A stretch of DNA of 64,000 bases from Pseudoduganella umbonata (GTDB lineage: Bacteria > Pseudomonadota > Gammaproteobacteria > Burkholderiales > Burkholderiaceae_D). This document shows positions 27,280-37,593 of the stretch, one piece after another; positions within the stretch are counted from its first letter, which is position 1, and every line of letters starts with the position of its first letter. The notes under the pieces were generated by a model, which saw only the letters and a list, made by a program, of their open reading frames with translations, was not told where the DNA came from and did not search any database. The stretch lies in the NCBI RefSeq assembly GCF_014192225.1, contig NZ_JACHXS010000003.1, positions 372,001 to 436,000 of the forward strand. The letters are read 5' to 3'. A program made the translations under genes and the position numbers.

Positions 27280-28055
27280 GCCGCCTCCTCCCACATCGGT
27301 GCGGCCGTCATCATGTTTTCGCAACCTTCGACGATTTCGCCGTCCAGCAGATGCCGGTTGTAGCGGCAGCTGACCGTGTCGAAAAATTCGCCCAGCGTGT
27401 CGACGCGCATCACGCCTGTCATGGGCCGGGTATCGTAGTACGTCCCCCAGTTCACGTCCCGCATCACGGGCAGCCGGGCGGGATCGGCCGCCGCGATCGG
27501 ATGGAATGGCAGTTTCATGGCGTCGAAGCAGCGCCGCAGCTTCGACGTGGCAGTGCACACCACGCCGCGCAGCCCCAGGTACCAGCAGATCAGCGGCAGC
27601 ACGCGCATCAGCTCCGTGCCGATCCTGGGCTCGATCGTGGCCAGCGCCGTTATCTCGGCGACATCACGGCGTGGCACGGGACGCTGGAAGACGCCGGCCA
27701 GCACCTGTTCCAGTGGCGCGTCCAGGTACTGTTCGGAAAACAGCGGCGCCCTGCCCGCGAAGGACAGCCCGGCGCAGGCGATGGCGGCGCCGGTCGCCAG
27801 GTCGATGCAGACGATGAAGCGGTGCGGCCGTGGTGCGATGGTGGCGCAGTAGGCGCGCAGGTAGACGGCGCAGGCCAGCTCGACGGCGGCGCCATAATGC
27901 CGGTCGCCCGGCCCGACCAGTTTGAAGACCAGGGAGCGATTGTCGAGTTCAAGCTGGAACGCGAGGCCCCCTGCTGCCGGCGCTCCGGCGGCGGGATCCG
28001 CAGTGCTTGCGGAATGGATGTTTACTACATTGTCGATGGCTGCTGGTGTATGCAT
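27276..28055 (-). CDS. Thermostable-hemolysin family protein (acyltransferase-like)
   Basis: The start was set at ATG 28055 with GAGGGA upstream; the open frame begins 28 codons earlier. The 259-residue protein matches the thermostable hemolysin family, which has a GNAT / autoinducer-synthase-like fold: LFSEQYLDAPLEQVLA, then VAEITALATIEPRIGTELMRVLPLICWYLG, then VCTATSKLRRCFDAMKLPF. Despite the family name, members occur with AMP-binding enzymes and dioxygenases, exactly as here (ATGA overlap with the AMP-binding gene). An enzymatic role in making a small acylated molecule therefore seems more likely than a toxin. No signal peptide is present. First gene of the operon. Confidence 0.8.
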   Translation of the reverse strand: MHTPAAIDNVVNIHSASTADPAAGAPAAGGLAFQLELDNRSLVFKLVGPGDRHYGAAVELACAVYLRAYCATIAPRPHRFIVCIDLATGAAIACAGLSFAGRAPLFSEQYLDAPLEQVLAGVFQRPVPRRDVAEITALATIEPRIGTELMRVLPLICWYLGLRGVVCTATSKLRRCFDAMKLPFHPIAAADPARLPVMRDVNWGTYYDTRPMTGVMRVDTLGEFFDTVSCRYNRHLLDGEIVEGCENMMTAAPMWEEAA

Positions 28056-28618
28056 GTCGTTCCCTCGGGGTGCAAGATGAGGCTGGAAAGGGTTGGACGA
28101 ATACGCCTTCGTCCTGGCGTGGTCGTGGACAAGACACAACCTACGACGTGCATGCTATAGACCGGATGTTTGACAAACTGAGGGGATGTTGAGGAGATTT
28201 GTATCGCTTCGTCCGGACGCCGCGACGATATTTTCGGCAACTGTTGGCACGCTGCGGCCACGGTTCCCTGCGCACGCTCAGCTTTCCGCCCTTTATGGCG
28301 AAAGCGGCCGATAAAGAAAAAGCGCCAACATGGCGCCCTCCATAAGAATGTTCTCGCCCTCTGCTACTGCCGGCCGATCGCCGGCAACGAATAGCGGCGC
28401 CCGCAGCAGTTGGAAGGGATTGCCGGACACCGCCGGCAATCGTGGGGTTGCACCGCCATTTGCTATCGCTTCCGACCGCCAGTCTTTTGCTATCAGGTAG
28501 AAATAATTGATGCGCAATACCAGCAAGGCGCGGCGAAAATCAATTAGCTTTTTCTTAATTTTGTGCTATTTCTACAGTGCTGGAACCCGCTACGCACCGG
28601 ATGTTTCGAGAGGAAATC
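28056..28618 (+). other. Intergenic region without a supported gene
   Basis: 563 bases separate the divergent hemolysin-like and PEP-CTERM genes. The only structure seen is a short GC hairpin followed, on the minus strand, by a T-rich run (28313-28336). The part nearest the PEP-CTERM gene is AT-rich (28,490-28,570) and probably holds its promoter, but no convincing -35/-10 pair was found. Confidence 0.5.
28313..28336 (-). terminator. Possible intrinsic terminator
   Basis: On the minus strand GCGCCA-TGT-TGGCGC is followed by TTTTTCTTT. No gene on that strand is seen just upstream, so its use is unclear. Confidence 0.3.
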
Positions 28619-29407
28619 ATGGGATATACAAAACTCATATTGATGGCAGCTACTGCGCTATCGGTAGCATTCAGTTCTCCGAGCCATGCGCAAGGCAGAA
28701 GTAGCGCGTCTAATACGGAGCTCCAGTTCACACTCCGCGACCTCGATACCACGGACAGCTATCTACCCGTTGCGCCTGAGTTCAGTAACACTCAAGGCCA
28801 GTTCTACAGTATCGTGTCAAGCCAAATCGGCGGCGAATACCGCGAAAAAGATGGACCGATCCCGGTTGGCACCGCAATGGGCGGCGATGACGAGTTGGAT
28901 CGGGTTTCTTATTCGTGGACAACCGACGGCAATTTTGGCGCGAGCACGGAGGCTCGGCGAAGCGGCGGGACAGGTTATGCAATTACCAGGGTTCAATTCA
29001 GCGTGCTGGTCCTTGTCATGCCCTACACGTCGATCGAATTTTCGACGCATGCTTTGGTCAGTTCGGAGTTCCTGGAAACGTCGTTCTTCATCGCGAACAG
29101 CTCCGCGGTGTTCCTGAGCTTGGGTAACGATGACTTTGGAGACCTGGATTCTGCCAGCATCACCACTCCCGGGACTGTTGAGAAGGATCTTTTCGTGAGC
29201 CACGTGAACAACAGCAACCAGGCAGAGCAGATGAGACTCAATCTCTGGACATTTTCCGTGGCCAGCTCTCTCGTGCCGGAGCCCAGCACGTGGCTTGCTT
29301 TCATTGCCGGCCTCGTGGTGCTGACTTTCAGAATGCGCGGGAAGTGTCTCGCTGCCTGGCGCAATGCTATCTGTGCTGATGGCCCGCCGATATTGCGTAC
29401 TTCCTGA
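28619..29407 (+). CDS. PEP-CTERM sorting-domain protein
   Basis: The start was set at ATG 28619 (AGAGGAAATC just before it) rather than 14 codons upstream. The 262-residue protein has a Sec signal peptide (about 1-24, ending SHA). The C-terminal sorting signal is VPEPSTWLAFIAGLVVLTFR: the PEP motif, a hydrophobic helix and basic residues. An unusual tail of about 26 residues follows the basic cluster. PEP-CTERM proteins are processed by exosortase and displayed or secreted with exopolysaccharide. The middle is a Ser/Thr-rich beta domain with no named family. Base composition is lower in GC than surrounding host genes. Confidence 0.75.
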   Translation: MGYTKLILMAATALSVAFSSPSHAQGRSSASNTELQFTLRDLDTTDSYLPVAPEFSNTQGQFYSIVSSQIGGEYREKDGPIPVGTAMGGDDELDRVSYSWTTDGNFGASTEARRSGGTGYAITRVQFSVLVLVMPYTSIEFSTHALVSSEFLETSFFIANSSAVFLSLGNDDFGDLDSASITTPGTVEKDLFVSHVNNSNQAEQMRLNLWTFSVASSLVPEPSTWLAFIAGLVVLTFRMRGKCLAAWRNAICADGPPILRTS

Positions 29408-29479
29408 CGATGCGCCGCGAGGGCAGACAGCGGCTTTTGCGCCACGCTCTCCAGCTAGCGCCCCGCCAAGATGCGTCAA

Positions 29480-29880
29480 ACCGTTTTTTTCTCGATGCGC
29501 CGCCGGCGGCGGCCAGCGTTTCGCGGTCCTCATACACGAACCGTCCAGAATGATGACAATAGTGCCTGGCTTGGACCAGCGTTCCGAGAAATGTACCGCG
29601 TACTCAGGAGTAATAGCTTCTGCATTAGTTTCTACGGTTGGACCCACACCGATCTGTTTTTCGATGCGTGGAAATCTGCAGGTTACCGGGTGGTTGGACA
29701 CATTACTTTCCCAAAACGCTACACGTCCACGGTTCGTTTGCTCAGGTATCAGCATGAGTCTGCATACCTGCTTGCAAAGGGTATCCACCCGCGCCCGAGC
29801 ACGTGATAGGGGATGTTATAGACTGGGTCGACTATACCGGCAACAAATTGCATCCAGCGCAAAAGCCGCTTTCAATCCTG
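29480..29880 (+). pseudogene. Remnant of a DNA methyltransferase gene
   Basis: Two pieces of one protein lie in different frames. The first (about 29,530-29,800) reads NDDNSAWLGPAFREMYRVL, FCISFYGWTHTDLFFDAW, and LLRYQHESAYLLAKG. The second (29,812-29,880) reads GDVIDWVDYTGNKLHPAQKP. Both match the C-terminal half of phage- and island-type DNA methylases (adenine N6 family), where GNKLHPTQKP precedes the cofactor-binding end. A frameshift near 29,795-29,810 separates them. The N-terminus with the catalytic DPPY and the extreme C-terminus are absent. It is a dead fragment, not a working methylase. Confidence 0.7.
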
Positions 29881-30004
29881 ACACCTGCGGTCAGCTGCAA
29901 ATCGAAGTGGCGGCAGAGCCAAACGGCGTCGGCATCTGCCCTTGTCTAACGTGCCAACGACGCACTGGCAGCGTGTTTGCCCCGGTAGCCGGGTTTCCCC
30001 TTCC

Positions 30005-30104
30005 CTACACGGTGAGCGGTCGGTCTACTTCCTGCGTGACGTGCGGATGGCCGCCGATCACCGCATCGGCGCCGGCATCGATCATCAGCCGGGCCAGCGC
30101 GCGA
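30005..30104 (-). pseudogene. C-terminal fragment of a CapA / poly-gamma-glutamate-type protein
   Basis: On the minus strand a frame without a start reads LARLMIDAGADAVIGGHPHV, then TQEVDRPLTV and a stop at 30005. This is the characteristic GAD-x-x-I-G-HPHV block of CapA (PGA_cap) metallophosphoesterase-like proteins. Only about 32 residues remain. It abuts the fragment of a PEP-CTERM gene on the other strand. Confidence 0.5.
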
Positions 30105-30105
30105 C

Positions 30106-30306
30106 GTGGACAAGACGTTGACGATGACCGTTGCACATGACAACACGACACTCGAAGGCGTGTTCGGCACGGTCATATTCAATACCTGGGCCCACGCTAA
30201 TTCTCCCCTGCTTGTGCCCGGGCCCGGTGTGCTATCCATGGCGCTGGCGGGCTTGCTGGTCCTTGGCGGCGCGCGGCTGCGCGCGCGGTCACGGCTTCGC
30301 GCCTGA
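30106..30306 (+). pseudogene. C-terminal fragment of a PEP-CTERM gene
   Basis: A 66-codon frame ends with LVPGPGVLSMALAGLLVLGG and an Arg-rich tail. That is the arrangement of a PEP-CTERM signal with PGP in place of PEP. No signal peptide or upstream body is present, so it is a truncated copy. The first residues (MTVAHDNTTLEGVFGTVIF) look like the end of a beta-rich ectodomain. Confidence 0.45.
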
Positions 30307-30491
30307 CGCGCCACTGCTCGGCATGCGGACAGGCCGCCGCCGTGTCGATCCTGGTTCCTTTGAACAGGTGGGTATCGTCCTTGCCGAAATAGCGGGCCGA
30401 CTAATTTCGTAAGGGAATAATCCACATTATCGAGCGACCGCTATGCTCACGTATCCGGTCGATGAATTTTCCGCAGCTTGCAGACCTCGCC

Positions 30492-31073
30492 TCAAGAAGC
30501 GCTGCCAAAGTCCTGCTTCGCAGCCAGCACGCGCGCCAATGCCGCCTCAGGGTCGAGTCCCGCCATCATCTGGTTGATGATCTCCTGCTTGTCTTCCGCG
30601 GTGAGCTTCTCGCAGGCCGCCCGGTGCGAACAGAAATAGGCATACCAGGCCACGTCTGCCGGCCGTTCCTTGCGCGGCTTGAAGCGTGGCGGCACCTTGG
30701 CGCGCATCGCCGCCACGTAGGCCGCCAGCTGCGCATCGGCTGCACGCCAGTCGAAAGCGGCAACGGCGCGGTTGTCGGCTTCCCAGTCGCCCTGGTACCC
30801 GGGCGCTGGCCGCGAGGTCTCCCTGTTCACTGCGAGGCATGCCAGGTTGGGATAGCCGTGCACAGCGCAAAAGCTTTCCACAAACTGGAGCTTGGGACCG
30901 ATGCCCACCTGTACCGCACGGCCGAGTACCTCGTCCTTTGGGTACAGGGAACGCGCCAGCGTGAGCAGGTCGCCATAGGTGATCGGCATGCCGCGCAGGG
31001 ACGCGGCCTGGCGCGCCAGGGCCACGACCAGGCGCGCGCCTACCTCAATGTCGTTGAAAGTGAATGGAATCAT
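30492..31073 (-). CDS. Conserved hypothetical protein of genomic islands
   Basis: 193 residues from ATG 31073 (an ATG at 31127 would add 18). The N-terminal part reads MIPFTFNDIEVGARLVVALA and then GMPITYGDLLTLARSLYPKD. I recall that opening from uncharacterised proteins in proteobacterial accessory regions, which pair a small winged-helix-like segment with a phrase like GYPNLACLAVNRETSRP. The C-terminal third is Ala/Lys-rich and helical. No function can be named. It lies in the decayed island beside guaA with no obvious operon partner. Confidence 0.6.
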   Translation of the reverse strand: MIPFTFNDIEVGARLVVALARQAASLRGMPITYGDLLTLARSLYPKDEVLGRAVQVGIGPKLQFVESFCAVHGYPNLACLAVNRETSRPAPGYQGDWEADNRAVAAFDWRAADAQLAAYVAAMRAKVPPRFKPRKERPADVAWYAYFCSHRAACEKLTAEDKQEIINQMMAGLDPEAALARVLAAKQDFGSAS

Positions 31074-32056
31074 TGCCGGATACCGCGTGCCTGTCAGGGC
31101 ATGCTTGTCGATGTGCCAAATGAGCATGTTAGCAAATCGCGCAGCGTCGAGGGATTTGCGCAGTCTTTGCCCGACGGCGTAGTCGATCAGCGCCCCTCTT
31201 CAGTGCCCGGCGGGATCCGAACCTTCCTGGATGCCCTGATGACATATCGTCGGCTTGTTCGCATTTGTTAGCGTCGAGAGAGCCTTATGTGTAGATTCTC
31301 TCCTTCGGTTAGTTGCATTTCCCAGCGCGCACAGTGTCAGCACTATTCGGGAACGAGTAATGGTGAGTGCGTCGAGCAACCCTGATCACCTGATATCGAA
31401 GTCGACGAACATAACGAGGTATCGACACCGGAATAAATCCCAGGAAAATTTTCATCACCGAAGCCGTGGGCATTCGGCGACGCATCATGCCACCGATCCC
31501 ATTGATGCCAATCGTTCCCGAAGCAGCCTTCGCCAGGTCCCTGCGTCCAGGAAGCGCAATGCATGGGATCATCATGCAAGCTCGCAGACCGTGTTGACGG
31601 CGACGCGGACGCCAGATGCATGGCGTCTCCGCTCAACGTGGCCCTCGCATGAAACATGGCCTCTCCCGGCCTCAAGACTGACGGACCGTACCACTGAGGC
31701 CAATACCATCGTGGCGTCCCAGCGCCTGATTTCAGCGATCGTGGCAAGCCTCTCGGCCACCACTTCCGCGGCCTCCACTGATATCCGTCTACGCTCAACC
31801 ATGTCACCTCCCGGGCTATCCGTGCGAGTTGACCATGCGACGGCATGTGAGTTCCGCTGGATGAGCGCCACCTATGGCAATGAACGGTGCCGCACACTGC
31901 TGGACGTCACCGAACCAAGCTGGATTCAATCCAGATCAGAATCCATCGTGAAGTTTCCTGGCTGTGCTTGATTTACATCTGGACCTATGCCGATAGCGTT
32001 CGCCGCATCAGGCACGTGCTCTACGATCGAAGGACAGTCACCGGAGCTAGCACACC
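31074..32056 (-). other. Degenerate region with only short doubtful ORFs
   Basis: 983 bases without a confident gene. The best candidate is on the minus strand at 31572-31802. It has ATG 31802 directly after GGGAGGTGA and 76 residues beginning MVERRRISVEAAEVVAERLA. It is followed by an overlapping minus-strand frame (31309-31575). Neither has a recognised domain. A long plus-strand frame at 31255-31971 has a His/Ser/Arg-rich composition that looks like a shadow. The stretch fits decayed mobile DNA. Confidence 0.35.
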
Positions 32057-32323
32057 ATGAAAACCCGCCCCCTCACCGAGCAGGATCTAAAGGTTCCTGG
32101 CCACGTCATCATCAATCGCAAGCAGCTGCTGCGCAAAGTCCCGATGAGCGACCGCACCATTTTCGAAATGGAAAAGCGCGGCGCATTCCCGCAGCGCTTT
32201 TCCATCACAGCGCGCATGGTCGGTTGGGACTTGCAGGAAGTCGACGACTGGATCGCCCGCCAGCGCCAGGCAGCCCTGCCCCAGCCCGCGCCGGGACAAC
32301 GATCGCGGGAACCAGCGCTCTGA
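32057..32323 (+). CDS. AlpA-like phage/island transcriptional regulator
   Basis: 88 residues with the AlpA-type winged helix-turn-helix: IINRKQLLRKVPMSDRTIFE is the recognition helix region and ends in the usual FPxRF-like FPQRFSI, then VGWDLQEVDDWIARQR. These small activators sit beside P4-type integrases and control excision or island genes. Here the gene converges on the broken integrase with nine bases between stops. It appears intact. Confidence 0.82.
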   Translation: MKTRPLTEQDLKVPGHVIINRKQLLRKVPMSDRTIFEMEKRGAFPQRFSITARMVGWDLQEVDDWIARQRQAALPQPAPGQRSREPAL

Positions 32324-32332
32324 ACGAGCAAC

Positions 32333-33249
32333 TTACTCTGTCGCAGCAACCCACTGGTCGATCATGTCGGCCCACTGCTGCATCATGTTCCGGCGCTGCT
32401 CCGCATACTCGGCCTTGTTATAGACCGCCCGCACACCCTGCTGCTCGTGCGCCAGGCACTTCTCGATCCAGTCGCTGTTGAAGCCCGCTTCGTGCAGCAG
32501 TGTCGACCCGGTGCGACGCAAATCGTGCGGCGAAAAATCGGTCATCGTCACCCCATCCGCTTTCGCTGCCTCGACGACAGAGCGCAGCACAAGATTCAAG
32601 GTCGCGCCGGCCATCGGCTTGTCCGGGTCATAACGGGATGGCAGCAAGTAACGCGACCCGGCCGCACACGTCTTCAACGCAATCAGCATGTCGAGCACCT
32701 GGTTCGACAAGTAGACATTATGTGGATTGCGCCGCTTCATCCGCACCCCGGGGATGGTCCAGACCCGATTGGCGAAATCGATCTCGGACCATGTCGCATC
32801 GGTCAGCTCCGACTTGCGCACCATCGTCAGCAGGAGCATGCGCGCAGCAATGCGGATCGTTGGCGCGCACTGCGTCCGGTCCAGGTAGCGATAGAACTGC
32901 TTGATCTCGTGCGTCGTCAGCGTACGGTCGCGCGGCTCGAACTTGGCGATCGAGGCCGGTGGCACCCCATCGGCCGGATTCGGGTGCTTCTCGCCTCGCT
33001 GGGCCGCATAGCGGAACACCAGCATGACGATCTCACGCGCATGCACCGCGACAGCCGGCGCGCCACGGGCAACGATGCCAGGGCCGTACATCCCCAGTAC
33101 CAATGTCTCCTGGCGATTGTTGAGGCTGTAATTATAGCGAAACGAGATTCCGCCAGTAGACGTCACCATGACGTACAAACCGTCCCGGTCAGCGACCTTG
33201 TAAGGCCCTGGTTCAGGCTTCAAACTCCGAAGTTTGCGTCAGTCAGCAT
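32333..33249 (-). pseudogene. Tyrosine-type site-specific integrase (P4-like), disrupted
   Basis: The expected start is ATG 33249 (MLTDA...). A one-base loss near 33,230-33,236 shifts the frame, so the readable part begins at Met 33223. The arm-binding region (GLYVMVTSTGGISFRYNYS to LGMYGPG) joins directly to IVARGAPAVAVHAREIV, skipping about 105 residues that family members have there, so the core-binding domain is largely gone. The catalytic domain is complete: Arg in MVRKSEL, HDLRRTG, LAHEQQGVRAVYNKAEY with His and nucleophilic Tyr. The two lesions make it very unlikely to work. It reads away from the guaA 3' end, the standard arrangement for an island inserted there. Confidence 0.85.
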
Positions 33250-33264
33250 TTCAGTCACTTCGCG

Positions 33265-33513
33265 ATACCGTGAAATCATGAATATACCTTAGAAATCAAG
33301 CACTTACATAATCTTACCAAACACCGTAAAGGCGCGACACGCTGATTTGACCTCCGAAATACCATGAAGGTTCAATACCATGAAACTACGGAAGAAATGA
33401 CTTTAGAAACAACGACTTACTCAAAATCCGATACCATGATCGCGAGTTTTAAGATATTTTCGGCAACATGGTACTTTGCCGATGAGCTAGCACCGCCAGT
33501 TTCAGTACCGTGA
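33265..33513. repeat. Six copies of an RTACCRTGA motif between integrase and guaA
   Basis: Copies of RTACCRTGA lie at 33265, 33359, 33375, 33431 and 33505 on the plus strand, with one inverted eight-base match (CATGGTAC) at 33467. All fall in the 400 gene-free bases between the integrase start and the guaA terminator. The clustering beside an integrase suggests arm-type integrase or excisionase binding sites of the attachment region. Confidence 0.55.
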
Positions 33514-33576
33514 TGAATGCCATAAAACTGTCGTGCTTCGAGTTGCTCGATGTTGCGCGCTTTTGCGATCTCGGCA

Positions 33577-33603
33577 TAAAAAAAGCCCCTGGAATCAGGG
33601 GCT
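33577..33603 (-). terminator. Rho-independent terminator of guaA
   Basis: On the minus strand AGCCCCTG-ATTC-CAGGGGCT is followed by seven T, 49 bases after the guaA stop. The plus-strand side has TTAGTTTT, so it may act weakly in both directions. Confidence 0.85.
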
Positions 33604-33651
33604 TAGTTTTAATGAATTGCCTGTGAATGCCTGAGCATTCAGGCTAGCTCA

Positions 33652-35262
33652 TCATTCCCACTCGATGGTCGCCGGCGGCTTCCCGGAAATGTCATACACC
33701 ACCCGGTTCAACCCGCGCACCTCGTTGATGATCCGGTTCGACACCCGCCCCAGCAGCTCATGCGGCAGGTGCGCCCAGTGCGCCGTCATGAAGTCCTGCG
33801 TCTGCACGGCGCGCAGCGCCACCACGTAGTCGTACGTGCGGCCATCGCCCATCACGCCCACCGATTTCACCGGCAGGAACACGGCAAACGCCTGCGACGT
33901 GGCTTCGTACCAGTTGCGCGGCGCGCCATCCTGGTCGAAGCCCGGCACCACGACCGCTTCGTACGGCGTGTTGCGCAGCTCTTCGATGAAGATCGCGTCG
34001 GCGCGGCGCAGCAGGTCGGCGTATTCCTTCTTCACTTCGCCGAGGATGCGCACGCCCAGGCCAGGGCCCGGGAACGGGTGACGATAAACCATCTCGTACG
34101 GCAGGCCGAGCGCCACGCCCAGCTTGCGCACTTCGTCCTTGAACAGCTCGCGCAGCGGTTCGAGCAGCTGCAGCTTCATGTGCTCCGGCAGGCCGCCCAC
34201 GTTGTGGTGGCTCTTGATCGTCTGGCCTTTTTTACCTTTACCGGCGGACTCGATCACGTCCGGGTAGATGGTGCCCTGCGCCAGCCATTTCGCGTTGGTC
34301 AGCTTGGCCGATTCGGCGTTGAACACTTCGACGAATTCGCGGCCGATGATCTTGCGCTTCTGTTCCGGGTCGGTCACGCCGGCCAGGTGGCCCATGAACT
34401 GGTCGACCGCGTCGATGCGGATGACTTTCACGCCCAGATTCTTGGCGAACATGTCCATCACCATTTCGCCTTCGTTCAGGCGCAGCAGGCCGTGGTCGAC
34501 GAACACGCAGGTCAGCTGGTCCCCGATGGCGCGGTGGATCAGCGCGGCGGCCACCGACGAATCGACGCCGCCGGACAGGCCGAGGATGACTTCATCGGTG
34601 CCCACCTGGGCGCGGATCTTCTCGACGGCTTCCGTGATGTAGTCCGGCATGTTCCAGTCGGACTTGCAGCCGCAGATCTCGTGCACGAAGCGGCCCAGCA
34701 TGGCCTTGCCCTGCACGGTGTGCGTCACTTCCGGGTGCCATTGCACGGCAAAGAACTTGCGCTCTTCGTCGGCCATGCCGGCGATCGGGCAGCTCTCGGT
34801 CGAGGCCATCAGCTTGAAGCCCGGCGGCATGTCGAGCACCTTGTCGCCGTGGCTCATCCACACCTTCAGCATGCCGTGGCCTTCGTGCGTGACGAAGTCG
34901 TTGATGCCGTTCAGCAGCGACGTGTGGTTGCGGGCGCGCACCTCGGCGTAGCCGAATTCGCGCACCAGGCCGTTTTCCACTTTGCCGCCCAGCTGCGCGG
35001 CCATCGTCTGCATGCCGTAGCAGATGCCCAGCACCGGCACGCCCAGTTCGAACACGGCCTGCGGCGCGCGCGGCGAATCGCCTTCCAGCGTGGAGTTGTG
35101 GCTGCCGGAGAGGATCACGCCGGAAGCGCCGTAGTTGCGGACGAATTCTTCCGATACGTCGTACGGATAGACCTCGGAGAACACGCCGGCGTCGCGCACG
35201 CGGCGTGCGATCAGCTGGGTCACCTGGGAACCGAAGTCGATGATGAGGATCTTGGAGTGCAT
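33652..35262 (-). CDS. guaA: GMP synthase (glutamine-hydrolysing)
   Basis: 536 residues, full length for GuaA. It converts XMP to GMP with glutamine as ammonia donor and ATP. The N-terminal class I glutamine amidotransferase domain (about 1-200) carries [15 protein letters not shown] with the catalytic Cys and the WHPEVTHT His/Glu. The ATP pyrophosphatase domain has the PP-loop [13 protein letters not shown]. The C-terminal dimerisation domain ends in the conserved TIEWE. It lies 97 bases after guaB with a terminator between, so it probably also has its own promoter. Its 3' end is a known insertion hotspot for genomic islands in proteobacteria, and here it borders a decayed integrase. Confidence 0.97.
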   Translation of the reverse strand: MHSKILIIDFGSQVTQLIARRVRDAGVFSEVYPYDVSEEFVRNYGASGVILSGSHNSTLEGDSPRAPQAVFELGVPVLGICYGMQTMAAQLGGKVENGLVREFGYAEVRARNHTSLLNGINDFVTHEGHGMLKVWMSHGDKVLDMPPGFKLMASTESCPIAGMADEERKFFAVQWHPEVTHTVQGKAMLGRFVHEICGCKSDWNMPDYITEAVEKIRAQVGTDEVILGLSGGVDSSVAAALIHRAIGDQLTCVFVDHGLLRLNEGEMVMDMFAKNLGVKVIRIDAVDQFMGHLAGVTDPEQKRKIIGREFVEVFNAESAKLTNAKWLAQGTIYPDVIESAGKGKKGQTIKSHHNVGGLPEHMKLQLLEPLRELFKDEVRKLGVALGLPYEMVYRHPFPGPGLGVRILGEVKKEYADLLRRADAIFIEELRNTPYEAVVVPGFDQDGAPRNWYEATSQAFAVFLPVKSVGVMGDGRTYDYVVALRAVQTQDFMTAHWAHLPHELLGRVSNRIINEVRGLNRVVYDISGKPPATIEWE

Positions 35263-35312
35263 GTTTTGGCTTTACTGAACTTGGGGGAACCGGGACTGAA
35301 AGAAGAAACGCT

Positions 35313-35347
35313 GAAGAAAAACGCCGGCGCTGTCGAGCGCCGGCGTT
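35313..35347 (-). terminator. Terminator between guaB and guaA
   Basis: A 12-bp perfect stem (AACGCCGGCGCT and its complement, four-base loop) is followed on the minus strand by TTTTCTTC, 12 bases after the guaB stop. Confidence 0.75.
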
Positions 35348-35359
35348 TCAGGGAGACGC

Positions 35360-36892
<1,533 letters not shown>

Positions 36893-36965
36893 TTAGTGCT
36901 TCCGCGATTGACACGTGCGCCTGATCGGGGTCCAATCGTCATAATTCTGTACGGAAATAAAGATC

Positions 36966-37490
36966 ATGAAACACAGGCAATGGATACTGGGCGCCCTGCT
37001 CGCGGCCGGCTGCGCGGCCGCGCAGGCGCAGTGGGTATGGAAGGATGCCAACAACGTGCGGCACCTGTCGGACCAGCCTCCGCCGCCGTCGGTGCCGGCG
37101 TCGCGCATCCTGAAAGCGCCGCGCGGGCAGATGCCGGACCTGCGCAAGGAGCTGGCTGAACAGCCCACTTCGGCAAACGCATCCGTTGCCATCCCTGCAC
37201 CGGCAGCGCCGGCGAGAACCCCGCTGTCCACCGCGGAGCGCAATGCCGAGTTCAATAAGCGCCGCGCGGAGGGGGCCCAGCAGGCCGAGCAGGCTGCCGC
37301 GCAGGCGCGGAACAAGGCGGCCACCGCAGCCGCCTGCGACGGCGCGCGGTCGAATTTGCGCGTGCTGGAATCGGGCATCCGCATCGCTGCCGCCGACCGG
37401 AACGGTGAACGGGTGTTCCTGGACGACGCGCAGAAGGCCGAGCAGGTGCGCCGCAACCGCGACGCGCTGGCAGCGCATTGCCCACAATAA
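36966..37490 (+). CDS. DUF4124-domain exported protein
   Basis: 174 residues with a Sec signal peptide (about 1-22, ending AQA). A DUF4124 segment follows, QWVWKDANNVRHLSDQPPPP, a Trp/Asp/Gly hairpin module common in betaproteobacterial periplasmic proteins. The rest is an Ala/Arg/Glu-rich helical region with a C-terminal coiled-coil-like stretch (about 90-174). Function is unknown. It is divergent from guaB with 145 bases between starts. Confidence 0.8.
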   Translation: MKHRQWILGALLAAGCAAAQAQWVWKDANNVRHLSDQPPPPSVPASRILKAPRGQMPDLRKELAEQPTSANASVAIPAPAAPARTPLSTAERNAEFNKRRAEGAQQAEQAAAQARNKAATAAACDGARSNLRVLESGIRIAAADRNGERVFLDDAQKAEQVRRNRDALAAHCPQ

Positions 37491-37593
37491 AGTTTGACCA
37501 CGCACAAGAGTGGCCACCAAAGCCGCGGCCGGCTCAACGATATAAGCCAGACTAAGCAAAGCCTTATCCGTTGAACCGACCAGCGAGCAAACC

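Noticed and set aside
27276..28055. Thermostable hemolysin as a true secreted toxin
   Set aside because: No signal peptide; operon partners are biosynthetic enzymes, so an enzymatic role is favoured.
31255..31971. 238-residue plus-strand ORF in the island
   Set aside because: Ser/His/Arg-rich with no recognisable domain or ribosome-binding site; looks like an antisense frame over decayed DNA.
33265..33513. Repeats near the integrase as a CRISPR array
   Set aside because: Units are nine bases with irregular spacing and mixed orientation; no cas genes nearby.
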